NCBI GenBank assembly: GCA_937862885.1
Contig: CALMEE010000117.1
Location: forward strand, 1-44,673
From: an uncultured Planctomycetaceae bacterium
GTDB lineage: Bacteria; Planctomycetota; Planctomycetia; Pirellulales; Pirellulaceae
Reading direction: 5' to 3'
Length of the DNA stretch: 44,673 bases
Shown here: positions 25,696-33,953 of the stretch, piece by piece
Numbering within the stretch: position 1 is the stretch's first letter
Layout of the letters: each line of letters opens with the position of its first letter
Made by a program: the position numbers and the translations under genes
Notes under the pieces: model-generated
The model's input: only the letters and a program-made list of their open reading frames with translations
Told to the model about the DNA's origin: nothing
Database searches by the model: none

Positions 25696-25896
25696 TTAGG
25701 CGGTTGCTCGCCCTCGTGCCTGATCGAGAAGTTTAGCGATCTGTGGTAGGAACTGCATGGTCATCACAAATTGTTGACAATGTCCAGGGACGTTGATATT
25801 TGGCCGACCGTGTAACGAGGTTTGCTGAAAAAACACTGGACGGGGACCACCCCAAATGGCGTCTTTTGTAAAATTGCAAATTTTTGATTCGTCCAA
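25696..25896 (-). CDS. Possible small protein, unknown function
   Basis: A 66-codon frame starting at TTG (25896). The composition is protein-like in its second half (NINVPGHCQQFVMTMQFLPQ, then IAKLLDQARG, a plausible amphipathic helix), and WGGPRPVFFQQ looks structured. There is no clear ribosome binding site and no family is recognised. It diverges from the RND adaptor gene that starts about 150 bases away. It may be a real small gene, a fragment or chance. Confidence 0.3.
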   Translation of the reverse strand: MDESKICNFTKDAIWGGPRPVFFQQTSLHGRPNINVPGHCQQFVMTMQFLPQIAKLLDQARGRATA

Positions 25897-26044
25897 TTTT
25901 CAACAAGCGCAGTGATTGATGCGTAATGGCGGCGGTTGGCTGGACACGCCTGCTGGCTGCGGTAACGTGCCATTTGGATATAGGCGAACTGGCACCAGAC
26001 AATGAACGGAGAAGAATCGATTGGTTGATTTCGCGACAAAGCAC

Positions 26045-27406
26045 ATGGCTTGGACCGTAGCATTATTTATGATGCATTGGCCTCATTTTCTTGTGGCGCA
26101 ACCCCCGAAAGAGAAAGCGCCAACGGCTGTGCGCGTGCAGCGGGCTGAGATGCGAGGAAACGTCAATCGTCAGTTGTTTATTGGTACCTTAACCCCTATC
26201 AGGACCTCGACGGTTGGCAGTGCCGTAGAGGGAAGGCTGGAGGCCATGCATGTGGAGTTGGGTGATTTGGTTTCGTTTGATCGTTCGGATGATTCGCAGC
26301 CAATTGCGGATGAGTTGGGCGGTTCTGTGCGTAGCGACGACTTGGCAACGGCCTTAATTGCCAAACGACATGGTGGCCAGCGTATTGCGACGATCGATTC
26401 GGCGGCATTGCAAATCCAGATTTTGGCGGCAGAAATTGAGTTCAGCAATCGACAGCGAATTCTGGAAGAATTGAAGCTAACGATACCGGCAGAAATCGAA
26501 TCCGCGATCGCTAGAAACGAACAAGCGAAAGCCGAATTGGAATTTGCGAAGCAAAATGTTGACCGGCAACAGGCGATCGTCAATCGCGGTGGTGCACTTT
26601 CCGAACGGGAAATTGCGGAAGTGCGATCGATTTATCTGTCGCGCCAACAAGCGGCAAAGTTAAATGAAGTTGACTTGCGGCGATTACAGGATACTCAAGA
26701 GATTCGTATCAAGATCGCTGAAACCGCTGTCGCCTCTCAGGCCAACGAGCTGGGGCGGCTGGCAGAAGAATTGGATCGGCACACGGTCTATGCGCCTTTC
26801 GCCGGGGCAGTTGTGGCTAAAATGACTGAGGTCGGCGATTGGGTAGCGAAAGGTGCCCCCATCGCGCAAATTGTTGAAATGGATCCGATCGAGTTGACAG
26901 TGCAAGTGCCGCAGGCAGACTTAGCCAGCTTGCAGGAGGCATACGATCAAGCTCAGGCATCTGGGGAACCCATTTCTACAAAGGTTTTGGTCGACGGAAT
27001 TGATCGTGAATTGCACGGAGTTCTAACGGCGATCGTACCCCAAGCTGATTTGCGGACGCGAACATTTCCGGTTGTGATTCGCCTGCCCAACCCACAAGGG
27101 CGTTCGGGATATGCATTGAAGCCGGGCATGTTGGCGAGAACGAGCTTCGTTGTGGGATTAGAACGACAAGCTGTACTCGTCAGCAAAGACGCGTTAATCT
27201 TGAGTTCTGGGACGACGAGCGTATTTCTCGCGGTGCCTGAATCGAATGGAGACAGTTATCTTGCCAAGTCGGTTCGCGTGTCGGTTGGTCGATCCATCGG
27301 TGAATCCGTAGAGATTTTAGACGGTGTCGCTGAGGGGGACTTGGTTGTTGTTCAAGGGAGCGAGCGATTGCGCCCCGGCGAAAAAGTAAAATTGCTCAAT
27401 CCCTAA
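26045..27406 (+). CDS. RND efflux periplasmic adaptor (membrane fusion protein)
   Basis: The adaptor links the inner-membrane pump encoded next to an outer-membrane channel. From ATG 26045 it is 453 residues, beginning with a signal peptide (MAWTVALFMMHWPHFLVAQ); the frame also opens at TTG 26021. A barrel-sandwich half (TLTPIRTSTVGSAVEGRLEA) is followed by a long coiled-coil hairpin (about 115-230, E/Q/A-rich). The second lipoyl half is DRHTVYAPFAGAVVAKMTEV with GDWVAKGAPIAQIVE, and then come the beta-barrel and membrane-proximal domains, ending EGDLVVVQGSERLRPGEKVK. A 33-base gap separates it from the pump gene, so they form one operon. No TolC-like gene is present. The substrate cannot be read from the sequence. 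Confidence 0.92.
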   Translation: MAWTVALFMMHWPHFLVAQPPKEKAPTAVRVQRAEMRGNVNRQLFIGTLTPIRTSTVGSAVEGRLEAMHVELGDLVSFDRSDDSQPIADELGGSVRSDDLATALIAKRHGGQRIATIDSAALQIQILAAEIEFSNRQRILEELKLTIPAEIESAIARNEQAKAELEFAKQNVDRQQAIVNRGGALSEREIAEVRSIYLSRQQAAKLNEVDLRRLQDTQEIRIKIAETAVASQANELGRLAEELDRHTVYAPFAGAVVAKMTEVGDWVAKGAPIAQIVEMDPIELTVQVPQADLASLQEAYDQAQASGEPISTKVLVDGIDRELHGVLTAIVPQADLRTRTFPVVIRLPNPQGRSGYALKPGMLARTSFVVGLERQAVLVSKDALILSSGTTSVFLAVPESNGDSYLAKSVRVSVGRSIGESVEILDGVAEGDLVVVQGSERLRPGEKVKLLNP

Positions 27407-27439
27407 CCCTTGCCAAATCAAGGCAATTTGGTGAATTGA

Positions 27440-30400
27440 ATGCGTTTGTTCGAATCCATCTTATACAATCCGGTTAAGGTTGCGGTAGCAGTCTTGTTGC
27501 TGGTTATGTTTGGTCTATTGGCCAGCGCCCGCATGCCAATGCAACTCGCTCCAGACGTCGAGCGGCCGATGATTACGATTAGGACGGCTTGGCCGGGTGC
27601 AAGTCCGATGGAGGTTGAGAAAGAGATAATCGATCGGCAAGAGGAGTTGCTTAAGGGAGTGGCCGGCGTCTTGAAAATGACGTCGGAAAGCATGAACTCA
27701 ATGGGAAGTATCTCGCTTGAGTTTCAGGTTGGGACGAACATGAACGAAGCCTTGTTGCGAGTGAACAGTCAACTGCAACAGGTTCGGCAGTATCCGATCG
27801 ATGCTCAAAAGCCAGTTATTTCCTTAGCATCAAGTTCGGGAAATAGCATCGCCTGGTTTATCCTCGGCGCGCGTCCGCCGACGGCTGAACAAATCGACCG
27901 GGTCCGCCGAGAACATCCCGAACTTAGCGATGAACTTGATCATGTGTTCCGTCCAAAATCGGTTGGGCTAAGTACATCGCGACTGCATGAATTCACCATG
28001 AAACATGGGGCCAAATATCCTTTGGTTGAGGAATTGGTACCGCCCAAACTGGACGTGGCCAAACTGCGTAAATTCGTGGAGGACACCATCGAAGCGGCGT
28101 TCGAACGAGTCGACGGCGTGGCTGACGCCGTTGTTCGAGGAGGTGAGCTGCAGCAACTTAACGTGATCGTTGATCCAAGCCGTTTGGCGGCGCGGGGGTT
28201 AACATTGTCTTCCGTGCGCGATGCCCTGCTTCGAGACAACCAAGATGTCTCCGCTGGCGATTTTTGGGAAGGCAACCGACGTTGGGTAGTGCGCGTCCTG
28301 GGGAGGTTCTTGGACGAAGAACATGTTGCGAATCAAATTCTCACGTCGCAAAACGGGCTGCCAGTCTATTTACGCGACGTAGCTGACGTCGAATTGGGCT
28401 ATGCCAAGCCAACGGGGTATGTTCGTCGATATGGAGTTCCAAGTTTATCTGTTAGCATCGATCGAGAAACGGGTTCCAACGTATATGAAGTCATGCGGGG
28501 CCTACGGCGTACTGCCGTCCAACTCAATGAAGGGGTGCTCAAGAACCGAAATTTAGTTATTTCGCAAGTTTACGATGAAACCGAGTACATCAGCTCTGCA
28601 ATCAATCTTGTGAATCAAAACATCATCGTGGGCAGTGCTTTAACCGTGATCACGTTGATGCTCTTTTTGCACATTGGAACTCGATCCTTAGTTTGGGTTC
28701 CGATGTTAGCCGCCAGCGCTGTCATGGCCGTTGCCATCAGTCCATGGTTCTTTTTGGTCACTTTGGCATTAATTCTGGCCGCCGGTTTTTGGTTTGCTCG
28801 GGGCACATTGGTCGTCGCAATTGCGATTCCGACCAGTATCATCGGGACGTTCTTGATCTTAAATTTGCAGGCGCGATCGCTGAATGTGATTAGTCTGGCG
28901 GGTTTGGCTTTCGCCGTTGGGATGTTAGTTGATAATGCCGTTGTGGTGTTAGAGAATATTTTCCGTCACCAGCAGTTGGGGCGCAAACCCTTCGATGCCG
29001 CTGTGCGGGGTGTTACCGAGGTCTGGGGAGCAGTTTTGGCTTCGACGTTGACCACGCTGGCCGTGTTCTTACCCGTTGTCTTCTTGCAGGGGGAAGCCGG
29101 ACAACTGTTTGCAGATATCGCGTTGGCAATCAGCGCGGCAGTTGGTTTGTCCTTGTTAGTGAGTGTTTTGGTGATCCCCACAGCGTCGGCGCGCATCATC
29201 GATGAAACAGTCCGAGCCGACTCCAAAAAAACTCGCAAAGGCAGCGTTCAGCGATTCTTAGAGAATGCTGGAAGCTTGTTCAGTGATACGATTGTCGGCA
29301 TCAACCAATGGATCCAACGCGGTTTTGTGCGACGAGTTGTGGTTGCCTTAGGCTTAGTGGCAATTGCGTTGCTTACGTCGTGGCTGCTAATGCCTAACGT
29401 TGAATATTTGCCTGGGGGCAATCGTAATCTAGTCATTTGTAATATTCTGTTGCCACCCGGTTACAATCCAGAACATTTGGGCGCGATTGGGGCGGAGGTA
29501 GAAGAAAGACTGAAACCCTTTTGGGATATTGACGCCGAACAGCTTTCAAAGCTGCCTCCCGATTATCCCGCCATCGATGATTTCTTTTATGTTGCTCGTG
29601 AAGGAACGGTGTTTCTCGGATTGCGCGCGCAAAAGCCAGAGAACGCTAGATTCCTCATCGATTTGGTCCAATCACAATTGGGGGGGCGATTTCCTGGCGC
29701 GATCGTGAACTCGTTTCAGACCAGTTTGTTTGGCCGAGGAATGTCAGGAGCACGCACAATTGATATCGAGATTTCTGGTCCGCATTTAGAAACGTTAGTG
29801 GAGATCGGCGCCGACATCATGGCCGAAGTGCGTGCGAAGTTTCCCGATGACACGCAGGCCCGCGCTTTTCCTGGCCTCGATCTGTCGAGCCCAGAAATCC
29901 ACGTGACTGCGAAGTCTCAGCAAATTGGAGATTTGGGGCTCTCCAATGCGGAATTAGGATTCATCGTCAATACGTTGGTGGATGGGGCCTACATCGGTGA
30001 TTATTTCATTGGTGGCGAACGGATCGATGTAGTGCTGATGGGCAGTCGCGAGTATCGGCGACACAGCCAAGAAATTGGTGAACAGTACATTGCGATTGCA
30101 GGTGAACCATTCCCAATTCGACTCAACGCGATCGCCGATATTCTCAAGGGCTCTGGTCCCGAACAGATTCAACATCGGAATCGAGAACGTGCCATCACAA
30201 TCAGCGTGACTCCCTCTCCACATATCCCACTGGAAAAGGCAATTGATACGATTAACAAGCAGATTATCGCCCCGATGCGCGAAGATGGCCGCCTCGAAAG
30301 TGAATATAAAACCAACCTGAGCGGCACTGCCGACAAGTTGCAACAGACATGGGAAGCTTTGCGATGGAATTTTCTTCTGGCCTTGATGATCACTTATTTG

Positions 30401-31051
30401 TTGATGGCGGCTTTGTTTGAATCATGGGCTCATCCGTTTGTGATTATCCTCAGCGTGCCCATTGGTGCTGTTGGTGGGATCGTCGGGTTGCGATGTTTAG
30501 GTTTGTACTTATCAGCTCAAGGAATTCCCACGCAATCGCTAGACGTGTTGACGATGCTCGGATTCATTATTTTGATTGGGATCGTTGTCAACAATGCAAT
30601 ACTATTAGTGCACCAATCGCTGGTGTTCATGCGCGAGGATCAGCTAAAACCACAAGATGCCGTCATCAGTTCCATCAGAGCCAGAATACGCCCGATCTTC
30701 ATGACGACCTTCACCACCGTCTTTGGTCTTTCGCCGCTTGTCTTTTTTCCAGGTGCCGGCAGCGAACTGTATCGAGGTCTAGGAAGCGTAGTCTTGGGAG
30801 GCTTGTTGGTCTCTACCTTCGTGACACTATTTCTGGTGCCGACCACATTCACCCTCATGGCCGACTTAAAAGCAACATTCGCTCGCTTGATTTCAGCCGT
30901 CAATCAAGGTCCGCGCGCCGGGAGAATTGCGGACAATGGCTCGACTCACAGCCCAAGCCCAAAACTCAAAGACATTCCATTGTCCGCTGAAAAAACAAAT
31001 GGTGAAATCACCAAGAAGAGGAAACAACTTGCCGAAGAAGTTTCTGAATGA
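27440..31051 (+). CDS. RND efflux transporter permease (AcrB/HAE-type) with inserted segments
   Basis: This 1203-residue inner-membrane proton-driven pump is about 150 residues longer than AcrB. TM1 (about 13-30) is followed by porter sequences (WPGASPMEVEKEIIDRQEEL, GVAGV). TM4 carries the proton-relay Asp in GMLVDNAVVVLEN (Asp498; the second Asp of AcrB is Asn499). TM11 has GIVVNNAILLVHQS. Two insertions stand out. A charged stretch at about 145-204 interrupts the first porter subdomain. A hydrophobic segment of 39 residues at 417-455, between TM2 and TM3, is likely an extra TM hairpin. The C-terminal cytoplasmic tail is Lys-rich. It is operonic with the adaptor. Substrate unknown. Confidence 0.92.
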   Translation: MRLFESILYNPVKVAVAVLLLVMFGLLASARMPMQLAPDVERPMITIRTAWPGASPMEVEKEIIDRQEELLKGVAGVLKMTSESMNSMGSISLEFQVGTNMNEALLRVNSQLQQVRQYPIDAQKPVISLASSSGNSIAWFILGARPPTAEQIDRVRREHPELSDELDHVFRPKSVGLSTSRLHEFTMKHGAKYPLVEELVPPKLDVAKLRKFVEDTIEAAFERVDGVADAVVRGGELQQLNVIVDPSRLAARGLTLSSVRDALLRDNQDVSAGDFWEGNRRWVVRVLGRFLDEEHVANQILTSQNGLPVYLRDVADVELGYAKPTGYVRRYGVPSLSVSIDRETGSNVYEVMRGLRRTAVQLNEGVLKNRNLVISQVYDETEYISSAINLVNQNIIVGSALTVITLMLFLHIGTRSLVWVPMLAASAVMAVAISPWFFLVTLALILAAGFWFARGTLVVAIAIPTSIIGTFLILNLQARSLNVISLAGLAFAVGMLVDNAVVVLENIFRHQQLGRKPFDAAVRGVTEVWGAVLASTLTTLAVFLPVVFLQGEAGQLFADIALAISAAVGLSLLVSVLVIPTASARIIDETVRADSKKTRKGSVQRFLENAGSLFSDTIVGINQWIQRGFVRRVVVALGLVAIALLTSWLLMPNVEYLPGGNRNLVICNILLPPGYNPEHLGAIGAEVEERLKPFWDIDAEQLSKLPPDYPAIDDFFYVAREGTVFLGLRAQKPENARFLIDLVQSQLGGRFPGAIVNSFQTSLFGRGMSGARTIDIEISGPHLETLVEIGADIMAEVRAKFPDDTQARAFPGLDLSSPEIHVTAKSQQIGDLGLSNAELGFIVNTLVDGAYIGDYFIGGERIDVVLMGSREYRRHSQEIGEQYIAIAGEPFPIRLNAIADILKGSGPEQIQHRNRERAITISVTPSPHIPLEKAIDTINKQIIAPMREDGRLESEYKTNLSGTADKLQQTWEALRWNFLLALMITYLLMAALFESWAHPFVIILSVPIGAVGGIVGLRCLGLYLSAQGIPTQSLDVLTMLGFIILIGIVVNNAILLVHQSLVFMREDQLKPQDAVISSIRARIRPIFMTTFTTVFGLSPLVFFPGAGSELYRGLGSVVLGGLLVSTFVTLFLVPTTFTLMADLKATFARLISAVNQGPRAGRIADNGSTHSPSPKLKDIPLSAEKTNGEITKKRKQLAEEVSE
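30929..30987. repeat. 11-bp inverted repeat inside the 3' end of the RND pump gene
   Basis: GCGGACAATGG (30929-30939) and CCATTGTCCGC (30977-30987) are perfect complements with a 37-base loop, in the cytoplasmic tail coding region. The core octamer TTGTCCGC is the same word that forms the hairpins at 22251-22300. Confidence 0.4.
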
Positions 31052-31665
31052 TGCATCGCTTATTCGGTTTCGCAAAATTTAGCGGTTACTTTTCGTTCAA
31101 AACCGAAAACGTAGGATCGTTCGGCGTCGAACGTGATCTACAGTTTTCACAGTGAGTCTATTGCAAAACAATTTTCTTCCATTCCATATTTCATCTTCTC
31201 GCCGCGTTACGAAGACGTAAACAGTGCAGCCGTCAGTACCATTGTGGTTCCTTGAAAGATGCTTCCGCGACAGTACGACAACTGCGCGGGTTTGGGAAAC
31301 CGCAGAGCATTCTCGAAGCCCAAAGTCTCCCCAGTTCTCAAGGTGTCGTTCCGTTAAACGCTCGTCGGAAAATTGTTCAGAAGCATATTCTCTGCTTGAT
31401 GGAACGCCGCTTCTCCTCACGAAAATTAGAAGTCCGGAAGTCTGACTCACGAGCGGAAGCGACCGGAAACTCACTTTTGGCCGAAATTAAGGTGAATCGA
31501 AACACGCCTGTCTGAAACGTTCATCCCAAGTCAGTTTGATCCAGCGGCAAAATCGGATTTTTCTAGCTAGCTATTTCTTCATAGTAAACTAAAATTAAAT
31601 TAAGGGATTTAGAGAGAAGCTGTTCACGAAACCGGAATCGTGACCAACCATTTTTTGACACCTAG
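31052..31665. other. Intergenic region after the RND operon
   Basis: 614 bases with no supported gene. TTCGGTTT (31063-31070) and AAACCGAA (31100-31107) could pair just after the pump stop, and GATCGTTCG/CGAACGTGATC (31115-31138) forms a second bulged hairpin. Either could end the RND transcript, although no T-run follows. Plus-strand frames at 31224-31515 lack protein-like composition. The stretch before 31660 is A/T-rich, with TAGCTAGCTA near 31564. Confidence 0.4.
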
Positions 31666-32157
31666 ATGAACTTAGATCCTCCCAATCCCACCTCAGATGA
31701 TCACGAAGAACAGCAGGTCGATGACCAGGCATTGGTTGATGAACCTGAGTTCGATGAGGAGTTGATCGACGGTTACACGGATGAGTACTTAGATGAAGAA
31801 ATCGTAACCGTTGAAAAGTCAAAACTCTTTTGTTGGTTTTGCAATCGGCCAGAAACGCACGTCTTCTTACCCAGCCTTAATCCCGTGCAGTTGGTTATCA
31901 CTCAGGTTCTCACTATTGGTTTGATTCGTTTCGTCGGTCCGTTTCAGTGTGTCTGTTGCGGGCATCGGCGTTGGTTTCGCCATTCACGTCGAGAGCCTTC
32001 TCCATCGAGTTTCTCCAAACGGTTTGCAGTGCAAAGAGAAAGAAATATCGATTTGGAGTGGGAACGAGAAGTCCGACGAGAAAACCGAGTACGCATCTTT
32101 CGCGGATGGTTGCGAAAAATTCGCAGGCTATTCAAGCGTCGCGATATGCACTTTTGA
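31666..32157 (+). CDS. Zinc-ribbon-like protein with hydrophobic insert, unknown function
   Basis: 163 residues. The first 50 are strongly acidic (many Asp/Glu, for example DEPEFDEELIDGYTDE). Two CxxC pairs, CWFC (56-59) and CVCC (95-98, followed by GH), bracket a hydrophobic stretch (about 70-91, LNPVQLVITQVLTIGLIRFV) that could be membrane-associated. The C-terminal third is very basic (RREPSPSS, REVRRENRVRIFRGWLRKIR). The two CxxC pairs suggest a zinc ribbon. The sharp acid-to-base polarity and the buried hydrophobic segment are unusual. The ATG at 31666 is the only plausible start. No homologue is recognised. Confidence 0.65.
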   Translation: MNLDPPNPTSDDHEEQQVDDQALVDEPEFDEELIDGYTDEYLDEEIVTVEKSKLFCWFCNRPETHVFLPSLNPVQLVITQVLTIGLIRFVGPFQCVCCGHRRWFRHSRREPSPSSFSKRFAVQRERNIDLEWEREVRRENRVRIFRGWLRKIRRLFKRRDMHF

Positions 32158-32700
32158 TTTCCCGATACAGATTCGATTTCTTTTTTCGGATCTTCCCGGA
32201 TCGAATTGCAACATTGATTTTTCAATAGTTGTCGATGCACTTGGACGAATTCGGGATTTGCGTTAACCTTGACCACGCCGGGTTGATACAGCATTTCTTA
32301 ATATGACTTTCGCAGTTTTTGATGAGCAGAAAAGGGGTTATTAAACGACGCGAGCCTCCAACACAATACTTGAATTTTTACCTGAAAGATCACGAACTGG
32401 CGCCGATCAAGGAGACCCGCTATAGAGTTTGTAGCCGTTTTTGCGTTGTTAATACTAGGGCTGTGGATGGGGTTGACCGTGCCAAGTTTATAGAGCTTGA
32501 CCACGATTCTACAAGGCTGGGTTTTCGCCAGTAAGCGGACGATCACACGCATGAGTCACTTCGATAGGCGAAACTGAGTTCTTTGGCGAGCTGTCACCTG
32601 CTCGCCGGTCTATGCGCATTCACGACGAGTTGCCATAATAAGTCCGAGCTTTGGCAGCATTGACAACAACAAATCAGAGTTTTTCGTTTGGTATCTAAAT
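32158..32700. other. Intergenic region upstream of the RlmM-like gene
   Basis: 543 bases. No supported gene. A frame around 32396-32466 encodes a hydrophobic stretch (IEFVAVFALLILGLWMGLTV) and then stops. It has no start codon and no extension, so it may be a degraded membrane-protein fragment or chance. Confidence 0.35.
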
Positions 32701-33792
32701 TTGCCGCATAAAACACCCCCTATCGAGTTCCTTTTTGTCTGTTGTCAAGTCGATGCGAATCAATTTGCAAAGCGAGAAGTACTTCAATGTTTCCCCCAAG
32801 CAAAATTCGCCTTTTCGCGACCTGGTTTCTTGACGTTTAAGTTCATTGAACCTCTCGCCTCGCTGAGTGGATTTGAACCCGTCTTTTCTCGCACTTGGGG
32901 GAGCATTGTGCAGCGCGGAAAAAAAGGTAATGATTTCTCAGAACAAGAGATCCAGACCGTATATCGCTTAGCCCTCGAATTAGAAGTCCATCATATCCAT
33001 GTATTCGAACGAGATTCAATGAAGCCGGGAGAGCGAGGGTTTGAGCCCGGCCCGTCTTCGCTTACGAACGATATTGCGGAAAAAATTAGATCTCAAGTTA
33101 GCCGAGATGAGAATGAGAAAACATGCGACGAACTTGTTTCCGATGCCCATAAGCCGGAAGTGAACCAAATGGCAAGGTTGGGAGACCGCGTACTGGATGT
33201 GATTCTGGTGGAACCAGATTATTGGTGGGTTGGCTACCATGTTGTCGAAGCCGCTTCACAAAGATGGTCTGGAGGAGTTCCATCGCTGGCGTCTCCTGCT
33301 GACGTGATAAGCCGTGCGTACTACAAAGTCGCTGAAGCATTGGCATGGTCCATGCTCCCTATAAAATCCGGACACGTCTGCGTGGAGATCGGCAGTGCTC
33401 CTGGCGGAAGCTGCCAGTACTTATTGGAACAGGGATTTCAACTCATCGCCATTGATCCAGCCAACTTGGTCCCCAGAATCGCTCACCACCCTGCACTGCA
33501 ACACATCCGCCGCCGTGCCCACGAAGTGCGGAGAAGTTGGCTTAAGCCGGCGCAATGGTTGTTTTGCGATGCGAATGTCTCGCCCCGAGAGGTTCTTACG
33601 GCAATTGAGGGCTGGCATAAAGATGGATTAATGTTTCAGGGAATGCTGATCACGCTCAAAATTGCTGATGCGGAATGGTTCGAACAACTTACCGAGCATC
33701 GCGAACGAGTTATTGGCTGGGGTTATTCAAACGTCAAGATAAGACAACTTGCCTACAATCGCCACGAAGTATGCCTCCTGGCCACGCCGTGA
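32701..33792 (+). CDS. RlmM-like 23S rRNA 2'-O-methyltransferase (FtsJ-type)
   Basis: 363 residues. The C-terminal half is a Rossmann methyltransferase of FtsJ/RlmM type. It has SAM motif I HVCVEIGSAPGGSCQYL (225-241), IAIDPANL (249-256), and an apparently intact K-D-K-E tetrad: Lys209 (AYYKVAEA), Asp290 (LFCDANVS), Lys320 (LITLKIAD) and Glu356 (NRHEVCLL). RlmM methylates the ribose of C2498 in 23S rRNA; a target like this is inferred. The N-terminal half (residues 1-165) resembles the THUMP-containing region of RlmM only loosely. The start is TTG at 32701, since no ATG precedes the conserved part. It is a single gene convergent with the nuclease operon. Confidence 0.82.
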   Translation: MPHKTPPIEFLFVCCQVDANQFAKREVLQCFPQAKFAFSRPGFLTFKFIEPLASLSGFEPVFSRTWGSIVQRGKKGNDFSEQEIQTVYRLALELEVHHIHVFERDSMKPGERGFEPGPSSLTNDIAEKIRSQVSRDENEKTCDELVSDAHKPEVNQMARLGDRVLDVILVEPDYWWVGYHVVEAASQRWSGGVPSLASPADVISRAYYKVAEALAWSMLPIKSGHVCVEIGSAPGGSCQYLLEQGFQLIAIDPANLVPRIAHHPALQHIRRRAHEVRRSWLKPAQWLFCDANVSPREVLTAIEGWHKDGLMFQGMLITLKIADAEWFEQLTEHRERVIGWGYSNVKIRQLAYNRHEVCLLATP

Positions 33793-33953
33793 CATTTCCT
33801 TGCCATCGATTGGCCACACAAGTTGAGTCGAAGAAACTCTTGAAGTGACGTTGGCATCCACGTTCGACTTCGAATTAATCACCAACCAGACTGGAATCAG
33901 GCATTTCATTGTTTGACAATTAACAATTGCCGTAAATGTGTCAGTCAGTTGCT

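Noticed and set aside
31252..31515. 87-codon plus-strand frame between the RND and zinc-ribbon genes
   Set aside because: Starts with TTG, lacks a ribosome binding site and shows no recognisable pattern.
32396..32466. Hydrophobic helix-like stretch ending in a stop
   Set aside because: No start codon in frame and only about 25 residues; T-rich DNA often encodes such stretches by chance.
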